Source: Streptomyces sp. CB02009 (GTDB taxonomy: Bacteria > Actinomycetota > Actinomycetes > Streptomycetales > Streptomycetaceae). From it: a stretch of 64,000 nt of DNA. The stretch is taken from NCBI RefSeq assembly GCF_001905825.1, contig NZ_LIVV01000010.1, positions 248,001 through 312,000 on the forward strand. The letters run 5' to 3'. The first letter of the stretch is position 1, and every line of letters starts with the position of its first letter. Position numbers and translations under genes: made by a program. The notes beneath the pieces are model-generated. The model was not told where the DNA came from and ran no database searches. It saw nothing but the letters and a program-made list of their open reading frames with translations. This document shows positions 50,111 through 58,951 of this stretch, in pieces.

Positions 50111-51180
50111 TTGGCCGCCGCCTTCTTGGCCGGAGCCTTCTTGGCGGCGGGCTTGGCGCCGGGCTTGGCGGCCGGGGCGGCCGACTCCGCGGCGGCTTCC
50201 GGAGCGGGCTCCGCGGCCGTCTCCACGTCGAGGTCGGGGGCGGTGACGGCCGCCTCCTCGTCGAGCCGCTCCAGGCCGAACCTGAGCGCCGTCGCGTAGG
50301 TGTCGTCGGGGTCGAGCCGGCGCAGCTCCTCCGCGATCAGCTCGGCCGTGTCGCGGCGCTTGAGCGCCACCGCGCGGTCGGGCTGCCCCTGGATGGAGAG
50401 CGTGGCGAGGGAGCCGTCCGGCCGGTCGAGGACGATCGGGCCGGAGCTGGTCTCCATCCGTACGGAGGTGAGACCGGGGCCCGAAGACTTCGAGCGGCGC
50501 ACCGGGATCTTGAGCCGCTCCGCCAGCCACATGGCGAGCAGTTCGACGCTCGGGTTGAACTCCTCGCCCTCGACCTCGGCGGAGGTCACCTCGCACACGA
50601 CCTGGTCGAGCGCGGCGGCGAGCATCGAGCGCCACGGGGTGATCCGCGTCCACGCGAGGTCCGTGTCGCCGGGGGTGTACGCGTCCGCGCGCGCGGTCAG
50701 CTCGTGGATGGGCTGCTCGGACGCGTACGTGTCGGTCACCCGGCGCTGGGCGAGGGCGCCCAGCGGGTCCTTCGCCGGGTCGGTCGGCGCGTTCACCGGC
50801 CACCAGACGACGACCGGGGCGTCCGGGAGGAGCAGCGGCAGGACCACCGACTGGGCGTGGTCGCCGACCTCGCCGTACAGCCGGAGGACCACCGTCTCCC
50901 CGGTGCTGGCGTCGGCGCCGAGGCGGACCTCGGCGTCGAGCCGTGCCTTGGAACGGTCCCGCGGGGAGCGCGAGACCCGCTTGATGACGACGAGGGTCCG
51001 CGAGGGGTGCTCGCGGGACGCCTCGTTCGCGGCCTTCAGCGCGTCGTAGGCGTTCTCCTCGTCGGTGACGATGACAAGGGTGAGCACCATGCCGACGGCC
51101 GGCGTGCCGATCGCCCGCCGCCCGAGCACCAGCGCCTTGTTGATCTTGGAGGACGTGGTGTCCGTCAGGTCGGTCTTCAT
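50107..51180 (-). CDS. opcA: glucose-6-phosphate dehydrogenase assembly protein OpcA
   Basis: OpcA binds and activates G6PDH and is found mainly in cyanobacteria and actinobacteria. The 357-residue protein has VLTLVIVTDEENAYDALKAANEASREHPSRTLVV, WWPVNAPTDPAKDPLGALAQRRVTDTYA and the later ELLAMWLAERLKIPV and LKRRDTAELIAEELRRLDPDDTYATALRFGL. The final ~45 residues are an Ala/Pro/Lys tail (AAKKAPAKKAAAK) like that of UvrA in this window. The ATG overlaps the zwf stop (ATGA). Confidence 0.96.
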   Translation of the reverse strand: MKTDLTDTTSSKINKALVLGRRAIGTPAVGMVLTLVIVTDEENAYDALKAANEASREHPSRTLVVIKRVSRSPRDRSKARLDAEVRLGADASTGETVVLRLYGEVGDHAQSVVLPLLLPDAPVVVWWPVNAPTDPAKDPLGALAQRRVTDTYASEQPIHELTARADAYTPGDTDLAWTRITPWRSMLAAALDQVVCEVTSAEVEGEEFNPSVELLAMWLAERLKIPVRRSKSSGPGLTSVRMETSSGPIVLDRPDGSLATLSIQGQPDRAVALKRRDTAELIAEELRRLDPDDTYATALRFGLERLDEEAAVTAPDLDVETAAEPAPEAAAESAAPAAKPGAKPAAKKAPAKKAAAK

Positions 51181-52709
51181 GGCCGGCGCCAGCTCCGTCC
51201 GTCTCGTGCGAGCATCTCGTCCGCCTCGACGGGACCCCAGGTCCCGGACTGGTACTGCGCGGGCTTGCCGTGCTTGTCCCAGAACTGCTCGATCGGGTCG
51301 AGGATCTTCCAGGACAGCTCGACCTCCTCGACGCGCGGGAAGAGGTTGGAGTCGCCGAGCAGGACGTCGAGGATGAGCCGCTCGTACGCCTCGGGGCTGG
51401 ACTCCGTGAAGGACTCGCCGTACGCGAAGTCCATCGACACGTCCCGGATCTCCATCTGGGTGCCGGGCACCTTGGAGCCGAACCGCATCGTCACGCCCTC
51501 GTCCGGCTGGACCCGGATGACGATGGCGTTGCGGCCGAGCTCCTCGGTCGCGGTGGAGTCGAAGGGGGAGTGCGGGGCGCGCTGGAAGACGACCGCGATC
51601 TCGGTGACGCGGCGGCCGAGCCGCTTGCCGGTGCGCAGGTAGAAGGGGACGCCCGCCCAGCGGCGGTTGTCGATCTCCAGCTTGATGGCCGCGTAGGTGT
51701 CGGTCTTCGACTGGGGGTCGATGCCGTCTTCCTGGAGGTAGCCGACGGCCTTCGCGCCGCCCTGCCACCCGGCGGCGTACTGGCCGCGGACCGTGGACTT
51801 GCCGAGGTCCCTGGGCAGCTTCACGGCGCCGAGGACCTTGGTCTTCTCGGCGGCCAGCGCGTCGGCGTCGAAGGAGGCGGGCTCCTCCATCGCGGTCAGC
51901 GCGAGCAGCTGGAGCAGGTGGTTCTGGATGACGTCACGGGCGGCGCCGATGCCGTCGTAGTAGCCGGCGCGGCCGCCGATGCCGATGTCCTCGGCCATGG
52001 TGATCTGCACGTGGTCGACGTACGACCGGTTCCAGATCGGCTCGAAGAGGGTGTTGGCGAAGCGGAGCGCCAGGATGTTCTGGACGGTCTCCTTGCCGAG
52101 GTAGTGGTCGATCCGGAAGACCTCGTTGGGCGGGAAGACCTCGTGGACGACCTCGTTGAGCTCCTTGGCGGAGACCAGGTCGTGGCCGAAGGGCTTCTCG
52201 ATGACCGCGCGGCGCCAGGAGCCGTCCTTCTGGTCGGCGAGCCCGTGCTTCTTGAGCTGCTGGACGACCTTGGGGAAGAACTTCGGCGGGACCGACAGGT
52301 AGAAGGCGAAGTTGCCGCCCGTGCCCTGCGCCTTGTCCAGCTCCTCGATGGTGTCCTTCAGCTGCTCGAACGCGTCGTCGTCGTCGAAGTCGCCCTGGAC
52401 GAAACGCATCCCCTGGATCAGCTGCTGCCACACCTCCTCGCGGAACGGGGTGCGCGCGTGCTGCTCGACGGCGTCGTGGACCTCCTGCGCGAAGTCCTCG
52501 TCCTGCCACTCCCGGCGGGCGAAGCCGATGAGCGAGAAGCCCGGCGGCAGCAGGCCGCGGTTGGCCAGGTCGTAGACGGCAGGCATCAGCTTCTTACGGG
52601 ACAAATCGCCCGTGACGCCGAAGATCACCAGACCCGACGGCCCCGCGATGCGCGGGAGCCGTCGGTCTGCGGCGTCACGGAGCGGGTTGGCTCCGTGGAC
52701 TGCGCTCAA
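51177..52709 (-). CDS. zwf: glucose-6-phosphate dehydrogenase
   Basis: Zwf catalyses the first committed oxidative pentose phosphate step and makes NADPH. The 510-residue protein has GVTGDLSRKKLMPAVYDLANRG (cofactor site), EKPFGHDLVSAKELN, and the active-site RIDHYLGKETVQNILALRFAN. The terminal domain LILDVLLGDSNLFPRVEEVELSWKILDPI is standard. It lies five bases after tal and overlaps opcA, so the three are translated together. The enzyme is cytoplasmic. Confidence 0.98.
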   Translation of the reverse strand: MSAVHGANPLRDAADRRLPRIAGPSGLVIFGVTGDLSRKKLMPAVYDLANRGLLPPGFSLIGFARREWQDEDFAQEVHDAVEQHARTPFREEVWQQLIQGMRFVQGDFDDDDAFEQLKDTIEELDKAQGTGGNFAFYLSVPPKFFPKVVQQLKKHGLADQKDGSWRRAVIEKPFGHDLVSAKELNEVVHEVFPPNEVFRIDHYLGKETVQNILALRFANTLFEPIWNRSYVDHVQITMAEDIGIGGRAGYYDGIGAARDVIQNHLLQLLALTAMEEPASFDADALAAEKTKVLGAVKLPRDLGKSTVRGQYAAGWQGGAKAVGYLQEDGIDPQSKTDTYAAIKLEIDNRRWAGVPFYLRTGKRLGRRVTEIAVVFQRAPHSPFDSTATEELGRNAIVIRVQPDEGVTMRFGSKVPGTQMEIRDVSMDFAYGESFTESSPEAYERLILDVLLGDSNLFPRVEEVELSWKILDPIEQFWDKHGKPAQYQSGTWGPVEADEMLARDGRSWRRP

Positions 52710-52714
52710 AGTGC

Positions 52715-53833
52715 TTACGCCTCCGAAGGTGCGAGGCGCGAGAGCTCCGCCTCGGTGGACTTGAGAAGGTCGTTCCAGGACGCCTCGAACTTCTCGACGC
52801 CCTCGTCCTCGAGGAGCTGGACGACGTCGTCGTAGGCGATGCCCAGCTTCTCGACGGCCGCGAGCTCGGCACGCGACTGGTCGTAGGTGCCGCGCACGGT
52901 GTCACCGGCGACCACGCCGTGGTCGGCGGTGGCCTCCAGGGTGGCCTCCGGCATGGTGTTGACCGTGCCGGGGGCGACCAGGTCCACGACGTACAGGGTG
53001 TCCTTGTACGCCGGGTCCTTGACGCCGGTCGAGGCCCACAGCGGACGCTGCTTGTTGGCCTGCGCCTTGTCGAGGGCGGTCCAGCGCTCCGAGGAGAAGA
53101 CCTCCTCGAACGCCTCGTAGGCCAGCCGCGCGTTGGCCAGGGCGGCCTTGCCCTTGAGGGCCTTGGCCTCGTCGGTGCCGATGCCGTCCAGGCGCTTGTC
53201 GATCTCCGAGTCCACCCGGGACACGAAGAAGGAGGCCACCGAGTGGATCTTGGAGAGGTCCAGGCCGCGCTCGCGGGCCTTCTCCAGACCCGCCAGGTAG
53301 GCGTCCATGACCGCGCGGTAGCGCTCCAGCGAGAAGATCAGCGTCACGTTGACGCTGATCCCGAGGCCGATGACCTCGGTGATCGCCGGTAGACCCGCCT
53401 TGGTGGCCGGGATCTTGATGAGCGTGTTGGGGCGGTCCACCAGCCAGGCCAGCTGCTTGGCCTCGGCGATGGTGGCGGTCGTCTCGTGGGCGAGACGGGG
53501 GTCGACCTCGATGGAGACCCGGCCGTCCTGGCCCTGGGTCGCGTCGAAGACCGGACGCAGGATGTCGGCGGCGTCGCGGACGTCCGCCGTCGTGATCATC
53601 CGGATGGCCTCGTCGACGGTGACCTTGCGGGCGGCGAGGTCGGCGAGCTGCTGCTCGTAGCCGTCGCCCGAGGAGATCGCCTTCTGGAAGATCGACGGGT
53701 TCGTGGTCACACCGACCACGTGGCTCTGGTCGATGAGCTCGGCCAGGTTGCCGGACGTGATCCGCTTGCGCGAGAGGTCGTCCAGCCAGATCGCGACGCC
53801 TTCGTCGGAGAGGCGCTTGAGAGCGTCTGTCAT
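52715..53833 (-). CDS. tal: transaldolase
   Basis: Transaldolase moves a dihydroxyacetone unit between sedoheptulose 7-phosphate and glyceraldehyde 3-phosphate. This 372-residue protein belongs to the longer actinobacterial form: TNPSIFQKAIS, VSIEVDPRLAHETTATIAEAK, the Schiff-base Lys in LIKIPATKAGLPAI, NVTLIFSLERY and LWASTGVKDPAYKDTLYV. It lies 36 bases after tkt and five before zwf. Stop is TAA, uncommon here. Confidence 0.96.
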   Translation of the reverse strand: MTDALKRLSDEGVAIWLDDLSRKRITSGNLAELIDQSHVVGVTTNPSIFQKAISSGDGYEQQLADLAARKVTVDEAIRMITTADVRDAADILRPVFDATQGQDGRVSIEVDPRLAHETTATIAEAKQLAWLVDRPNTLIKIPATKAGLPAITEVIGLGISVNVTLIFSLERYRAVMDAYLAGLEKARERGLDLSKIHSVASFFVSRVDSEIDKRLDGIGTDEAKALKGKAALANARLAYEAFEEVFSSERWTALDKAQANKQRPLWASTGVKDPAYKDTLYVVDLVAPGTVNTMPEATLEATADHGVVAGDTVRGTYDQSRAELAAVEKLGIAYDDVVQLLEDEGVEKFEASWNDLLKSTEAELSRLAPSEA

Positions 53834-53869
53834 GAGAATTCCATCTCCATTAAGTCGTACGTATGCGGA

Positions 53870-55957
53870 TCAGCGCGCGGTGGCGTCGATCGATTCCCGG
53901 GCGGCGGCGACGATGGCCTCCGGCGTGAAACCGAACTCGCGGAACAGGACCTTCGCGTCCGCCGAGGCACCGAAGTGCTCCAGGGAGACGATCCGGCCGG
54001 CGTCGCCGACGTAGCGGTGCCAGGTGAGACCGATACCGGCCTCGACCGCGACACGGGCCCTGACCGACGGCGGCAGGACGGAGTCCTTGTACGCCTGGTC
54101 CTGCTCCTCGAACCACTCCACGGACGGCATCGAGACGACCCGGGTGGGGACGCCGGCGGCCTGCAGCTGCTCGCGGGCCTCGACGGCGAGGTGCACCTCG
54201 GAGCCCGTGCCGATCAGCACGACCTCGGGCGCGCCGCCCTCGGCCTCGAACAGCACGTAGCCGCCCTTGACCGTGTCCTCGTTCGGCGCGTACGTCGGCA
54301 CACCCTGGCGGGTGAGCGCCAGGCCGTGCGGGGCGCCCTTGCCGAAGACCTTCGTGTGGCGCTGCATGATCTCGCGCCAGGCGATGGCCGTCTCGTTCGC
54401 GTCGGCCGGACGGACCACGTTGAGACCCGGGATCGCGCGCAGCGAGGCCAGGTGCTCCACGGGCTGGTGCGTCGGGCCGTCCTCGCCCAGACCGATCGAG
54501 TCGTGGGTCCAGACGTACGTCACCGGGAGGTGCATCAGGGCGGACAGCCGGACGGCGTTGCGCATGTAGTCGGAGAACACCAGGAAGGTGCCGCCGTAGA
54601 TGCGCGTGTTGCCGTGCAGCGCGATGCCGTTCATCTCCGCGGCCATGGAGTGCTCGCGGATGCCGAAGTGGATCGTGCGGCCGTACTGGTCGGCCTCCGG
54701 CAGCGGGTTGCCCTCGGGCAGGAACGACGAGTCCTTGTCGATCGTCGTGTTGTTGGAGCCGGCGAGGTCGGCCGAGCCGCCCCACAGCTCCGGGATGACC
54801 GCGCCGAGCGCCTTCAGGACCTGGCCCGAGGCGGCACGGGTGGCGACACCCTTGCCCGGCTCGAAGACCGGGAGCTTCTCGGCCCAGCCGGCCGGCAGCT
54901 CGTTGGCCTGGATGCGGTCGAACTCGGCGGCGCGCTCCGGGTTGGCCGTACGCCATTCGGCGAGCGACTTCTCCCACGCGGCGCGGGCCTCGCGGCCGCG
55001 GTCACCGAGCGAACGGGTGTGCGCGATGACCTCGTCGGTGACCTCGAAGGTCTGCTCCGGGTCGAAGCCGAGGACGCGCTTGGTGGCCGCGATCTCCTCG
55101 TCGCCGAGCGCCGAGCCGTGGGCGGCCTCGGTGTTCTGCGCGTTCGGGGCGGGCCAGGCGATGATCGAGCGCATCGCGATGAACGACGGACGCCCGGTCT
55201 CGGCCTCGGCGGCCCTGATCGCCGCGTAGAGCCCGGCCGGGTCCAGGTCGCCGTTGGCCTGCGGCTCGACACGCTGGACGTGCCAGCCGTACGCCTCGTA
55301 CCGCTTCATCGTGTCCTCGGACACGGCGGTCTCGGTGTCGCCCTCGATCGAGATGTGGTTGTCGTCCCACAGCAGGATCAGGTTGCCGAGCTTCTGGTGG
55401 CCGGCGAGCGAGGACGCCTCCGCGGAGATGCCCTCCTGCAGGCAGCCGTCACCGGCGATCGCGTAGATGCGGTGGTCGAACGGGGAGGTGCCGGCGGCGG
55501 CCTCCGGGTCGAACAGACCGCGCTCGAAGCGGGCTGCCATCGCCATGCCCACGGCGTTGGCGACACCCTGGCCCAGCGGGCCCGTGGTGGTCTCGACCGC
55601 GGCGGTGTGACCGTACTCCGGGTGGCCGGGGGTCTTCGAGCCCCAGGTGCGGAAGGCCTTCAGGTCGTCCAGCTCGAGACCGAAGCCACCCAGGTAGAGC
55701 TGGGTGTAGAGGGTCAGGGACGAGTGTCCGGCGGAGAGGACGAACCGGTCGCGCCCGACCCACTCGGGGTCGGCCGGGTCGTGCCGCATCACCTTCTGGA
55801 AGAGGGTGTACGCGGCGGGCGCCAGGCTCATGGCCGTACCGGGATGGCCGTTGCCGACCTTCTGTACGGCGTCCGCCGCCAGGATGCGGGCGGTGTCGAC
55901 GGCCCGCTGGTCCAACTCGGTCCACTCGAGGTCTGTGGTGGTCGGCTTAGTGCTCAC
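53870..55957 (-). CDS. tkt: transketolase
   Basis: Transketolase transfers two-carbon units using thiamine diphosphate. The 695-residue protein has GNGHPGTAMSLAPAAYTLF, the ThDP motif AIAGDGCLQEGISAEASSLAGHQKLGNLILLWDDN, ATRAASGQVLKALG, and the second-domain HDSIGLGEDGPTHQPVEHLASLR and HFGASADAKVLFREFGFTPEAIV. GTG start at 55957; GAGGAG lies about 12 bases upstream. First gene of the pentose phosphate operon; a -10-like TAGGCT lies at 56026-56021 (minus strand). Confidence 0.98.
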   Translation of the reverse strand: MSTKPTTTDLEWTELDQRAVDTARILAADAVQKVGNGHPGTAMSLAPAAYTLFQKVMRHDPADPEWVGRDRFVLSAGHSSLTLYTQLYLGGFGLELDDLKAFRTWGSKTPGHPEYGHTAAVETTTGPLGQGVANAVGMAMAARFERGLFDPEAAAGTSPFDHRIYAIAGDGCLQEGISAEASSLAGHQKLGNLILLWDDNHISIEGDTETAVSEDTMKRYEAYGWHVQRVEPQANGDLDPAGLYAAIRAAEAETGRPSFIAMRSIIAWPAPNAQNTEAAHGSALGDEEIAATKRVLGFDPEQTFEVTDEVIAHTRSLGDRGREARAAWEKSLAEWRTANPERAAEFDRIQANELPAGWAEKLPVFEPGKGVATRAASGQVLKALGAVIPELWGGSADLAGSNNTTIDKDSSFLPEGNPLPEADQYGRTIHFGIREHSMAAEMNGIALHGNTRIYGGTFLVFSDYMRNAVRLSALMHLPVTYVWTHDSIGLGEDGPTHQPVEHLASLRAIPGLNVVRPADANETAIAWREIMQRHTKVFGKGAPHGLALTRQGVPTYAPNEDTVKGGYVLFEAEGGAPEVVLIGTGSEVHLAVEAREQLQAAGVPTRVVSMPSVEWFEEQDQAYKDSVLPPSVRARVAVEAGIGLTWHRYVGDAGRIVSLEHFGASADAKVLFREFGFTPEAIVAAARESIDATAR

Positions 55958-56271
55958 CCTGGGTCAGGGCTCCTCTCCACATGTCTGAAGCCGGTGACTG
56001 AGGGTGTACCGGCGTTGTCGAGCCTACCCCCGCCGGAACGTCCCTCTTTTCGTGTGCATGCCCCTCATATGAGCGGACACAGCAAGACTGCCGCCGCCCG
56101 TGTGACTTCGCCTCCCGAGGCGCGTCCACGCCTTGGGACACACCCCCTCAACACGACCCCACCCCCGCGAAGATCGGCGTCTGGGCAACGTCTACAGTGG
56201 CGTGGTACGCGCAAGCTTCACCCCGCCTTCATCCGGGGAGCTTGCTGGGAATTTCTCTGTCAGGGGTGTGC
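55958..56271. promoter_or_regulatory. divergent promoter region of tkt and ctaB
   Basis: This 314-base gap holds no gene. TAGGCT on the minus strand (56021-56026) is the likely tkt -10; TACAGT on the plus strand (56193-56198) is the likely ctaB -10. A small GCCTCCCGAGGC hairpin lies near 56110. No clear operator was seen. Confidence 0.45.
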
Positions 56272-57219
56272 GTGACGGCCGTCGAGTCCCGACCCGCAGG
56301 GGTCGTCTTGACTCCCAGCCCGGGGGGCCATCGGCCGTTCGGGGCCCGCGTCAAGGCATACGTGGCGCTGACCAAGCCGCGGATCATCGAACTGCTGCTC
56401 ATCACCACCGTTCCGGTGATGTTCCTCGCCGAGCAGGGCGTGCCGGACCTGTGGCTGGTGCTCGCCACCTGCTTCGGCGGCTACCTCTCCGCGGGCGGCG
56501 CCAACGCGCTGAACATGTACATCGACCGCGACATCGACGCGCTGATGGACCGCACGTCCCAGCGCCCGCTGGTCACCGGCGTCCTGACGCCGCGCGAGGG
56601 CCTGGTCTTCGGCCTCACCCTCGCCGTGGTCTCCACGCTCTGGTTCGGGCTGCTCGTCAACTGGCTGTCCGCCGCACTCTCGCTCGGCGCGCTCCTCTTC
56701 TACGTCGTGGTCTACACGATGATCCTGAAGCGCCGCACGACGCAGAACATCGTCTGGGGCGGCATCGCCGGCTGCCTGCCGGTCCTGATCGGCTGGTCGG
56801 CCGTCACGAACTCGATGTCCTGGGCGGCCGTCATCCTCTTCGCCGTCATCTTCTTCTGGACGCCGCCGCACTACTGGCCGCTGTCCATGAAGGTGAAGGA
56901 CGACTACGCCCGCGCCGGCGTGCCGATGCTCCCGGTCCTCGCCTCCAACAAGGTCGTCGCCAAGCAGATCGTCGCGTACAGCTGGGTGATGGTCGCCGTC
57001 TCGCTGCTGCTCACGCCGCTCGGCTACACCGGCTGGTTCTACCTGTCGGTCGCCCTGCTCACCGGCGGCTGGTGGCTCTGGGAGGCGCACGGCCTGCTCA
57101 ACCGCGCCAAGGCGGGCGCCACCGGCGCGAAGCTCAAGGAGATGCGCCTCTTCCACTGGTCCATCACCTACGTCTCGCTGCTCTTCGTGGCGGTCGCGGT
57201 GGACCCGTTCCTCCGTTAG
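56272..57219 (+). CDS. ctaB: protohaem IX farnesyltransferase (haem O synthase)
   Basis: CtaB adds a farnesyl tail to haem B, giving haem O for terminal oxidases. The 315-residue UbiA-type membrane enzyme has about nine helices, the polyprenyl-diphosphate motif NALNMYIDRDIDALMDRTSQRPLVTG, the second Asp-region VKDDYARAGVPMLPV, and FFWTPPHYWPLSM. The GTG at 56272 has AGGGG six bases upstream. The haem A synthase gene lies 1.7 kb downstream, so the haem A pathway is complete in this window. Confidence 0.96.
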   Translation: MTAVESRPAGVVLTPSPGGHRPFGARVKAYVALTKPRIIELLLITTVPVMFLAEQGVPDLWLVLATCFGGYLSAGGANALNMYIDRDIDALMDRTSQRPLVTGVLTPREGLVFGLTLAVVSTLWFGLLVNWLSAALSLGALLFYVVVYTMILKRRTTQNIVWGGIAGCLPVLIGWSAVTNSMSWAAVILFAVIFFWTPPHYWPLSMKVKDDYARAGVPMLPVLASNKVVAKQIVAYSWVMVAVSLLLTPLGYTGWFYLSVALLTGGWWLWEAHGLLNRAKAGATGAKLKEMRLFHWSITYVSLLFVAVAVDPFLR

Positions 57220-57289
57220 GAACCCCCCTGCAGGAACTTTCCGGGACGTCTCGACCGATGTCCCCGCTCAGATGATCTGCTCGGCCGGC

Positions 57290-57325
57290 GGCCGGGTCAC
57301 GTGGGATAGGCCACGTGACCCGGCC
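57290..57325. terminator. hairpin downstream of ctaB
   Basis: A perfect 15-bp stem (core GGGTCACGTGG/CCACGTGACCC) with loop GATAGG. No T tract; it may also serve as an operator for the following gene, whose -10 element lies 25 bases downstream. Confidence 0.75.
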
Positions 57326-57349
57326 GTCGCCAATAGATCTACCCCTCGG

Positions 57350-57355
57350 TAGCAT
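57350..57355 (+). promoter_or_regulatory. -10 element of a leaderless promoter
   Basis: TAGCAT ends seven bases before the ATG at 57363; no ribosome binding site precedes that ATG. Confidence 0.45.
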
Positions 57356-57362
57356 CCCTTTC

Positions 57363-57683
57363 ATGGCAGAAACGAAGCAGGAAGAGCGCAAGGCGGCCAG
57401 GCTCGCCAAGGAGATCAAGGCCTTCTCCAAGGAGCACGGCGGCTCCGAGGGACACCTCGCGCACATCGGCCAGGCGGGCACCCGGATCGTCCTCGTCGGC
57501 ACCGACGGCGGCTGGGGCGACCTCGTCGCGCCGACGTACGAGATCGCGCGCCAGGCCGCCGAGAAGGCCGGCCTCACCCTCCACGAGGAGTTCGACGGCG
57601 AGTTCGCCGCCAAGGTCGAGACCGGCCCGTACGAGTGGACCCGGATGGCCGGTATCCAGATCGGCGGACCCTCCAACAGCTGA
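57363..57683 (+). CDS. small protein of unknown function
   Basis: A 106-residue protein I do not recognise by function. It starts with a basic/acidic helix (KQEERKAARLAKEIKAFSKEHGG), has a central strand-rich part (GTRIVLVGTDGGWGDLVAPTYEIARQAAEKAGLTLHEEFDGEFAAKVETGPYEWTRMAGIQIGG) and no signal peptide, membrane helix or cysteine. Codon use is as in the neighbours, which with its position between ctaB and ctaA suggests a conserved core gene. It is probably translated from a leaderless mRNA. Confidence 0.8.
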   Translation: MAETKQEERKAARLAKEIKAFSKEHGGSEGHLAHIGQAGTRIVLVGTDGGWGDLVAPTYEIARQAAEKAGLTLHEEFDGEFAAKVETGPYEWTRMAGIQIGGPSNS

Positions 57684-57758
57684 GGCAACAACCTCGCGCG
57701 GGGCTCACCCGTTAGGACGTGTGGAGAAGCGACACGGCCACGCAGGGAGCCCCCCGAG

Positions 57759-58850
57759 ATGATCGACACGCCGAGCCTGGTGGACCAGTACTGCCACGGG
57801 GTGCTCCGTACCGAGCTCGGCCTCGGCACCTTCGAGGCCCGCCTCGGCGCCCAGCTGGGCGGGAGCGGCGCGCTGCCCGCCGCGGGCACCACCTTCTTCG
57901 ACACCCAGACCGGCTTCGCCGTGCGCCGATGGTGCCCGCCGCTGCTCGGGCTCGAAGCGCACTGCCCGCCGGCCCGGTACCTCGCCCGCCGCCGCGAACT
58001 GGGCGTCGCCGAATCGGGCCGGCGACTGCTGAGGGCCTCCGGCATCGCCACGTACCTCGTCGACACCGGACTCCCCGACGACCTCACGGGACCGGCCGAA
58101 CTCGGCGCCACCGGGGCCGCGGAGGCCCATGAGATCGTCCGCCTCGAACCCCTCGCCGAGCAGGTCGCCGACACCTCGGGGACCGTCGAGGCCTTCCTCG
58201 CCAACCTCGCCGAAGCCGTCCACGGGGCCGCCGTCCACGCCGTGGCCTTCGCCTCCGCGGCGGGGGTGCGCCGGGGACTCACCCACACGCCCGCACCCCC
58301 GGGGCCCGGAGAGGTGCGCGGCGCCGCGGGACGCTGGCTCGCCGGACGCACGGCCGGCGGCCCGCTCACCGACCCCGTCCTGCTGCGCCATCTGCTCTGG
58401 ATCGCGGTCACCGCCGGACGCCCCCTGCAACTGCACACCGGGGACCGCGACCCGGCCGCGCTCGCCGGGTTCGCCGCCGCCACCGCGGGGCTCGGCACCG
58501 ACCTGGTGCTGCTCCATTCGTACCCGTACCACCGCGCCGCCGCGCACCTGACCGCCGTGCACGCGCACGTCCACGCCGACCTGGGACCCGTCCTCGCGCA
58601 CACCGGGGCACGGGCGGCCGCGGTCCTCGCCGAGGTCCTGGAGCGGGCGCCGTTCGGCAAGCTGCTGTTCTCCAGCGGCGCCCACGGACTGCCCGAACTC
58701 CACGTGGTCGCCGCACACGCCTTCCGCACCGCCCTCACCCGGGTGCTCGGCGAATGGGTCATGGACGGCGCCTGGTCCCGTACGGACGCCCAGCGGGTCG
58801 CCACGATGATCGCCTCGGGGAACGCCCGCCGGGTCTACCGGCTCACCTGA
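57759..58850 (+). CDS. amidohydrolase-superfamily protein
   Basis: A 363-residue TIM-barrel protein of the amidohydrolase_2 type. The first-strand motif is VDQYCHGVL in place of the usual HxH, so one metal ligand is altered; later come PLQLHTGDRD (strand five/six histidine), LLHSYPYHR (next histidine) and FSSGAHGLPELH in place of the usual final Asp. It may use a single metal or a different chemistry from typical decarboxylases and hydrolases of the family. The substrate is unknown. GGGAG lies before the ATG. Confidence 0.82.
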   Translation: MIDTPSLVDQYCHGVLRTELGLGTFEARLGAQLGGSGALPAAGTTFFDTQTGFAVRRWCPPLLGLEAHCPPARYLARRRELGVAESGRRLLRASGIATYLVDTGLPDDLTGPAELGATGAAEAHEIVRLEPLAEQVADTSGTVEAFLANLAEAVHGAAVHAVAFASAAGVRRGLTHTPAPPGPGEVRGAAGRWLAGRTAGGPLTDPVLLRHLLWIAVTAGRPLQLHTGDRDPAALAGFAAATAGLGTDLVLLHSYPYHRAAAHLTAVHAHVHADLGPVLAHTGARAAAVLAEVLERAPFGKLLFSSGAHGLPELHVVAAHAFRTALTRVLGEWVMDGAWSRTDAQRVATMIASGNARRVYRLT

Positions 58851-58888
58851 CCCGCTGCCGGCCCCACTCCGGTGGCCGGGTAGACGGA

Positions 58889-58922
58889 CGCCCGGACCCC
58901 CGCGGGAGCGGGGGGCCGGGCG
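58889..58922. terminator. bidirectional terminator between convergent genes
   Basis: CGCCCGGaCCCCCGC pairs with GCGGGGGgCCGGGCG around GGGA, a 15-position stem with one mismatch. Confidence 0.8.
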
Positions 58923-58951
58923 GATACGGACCGGAGGCGGGCCGGGGTGGC

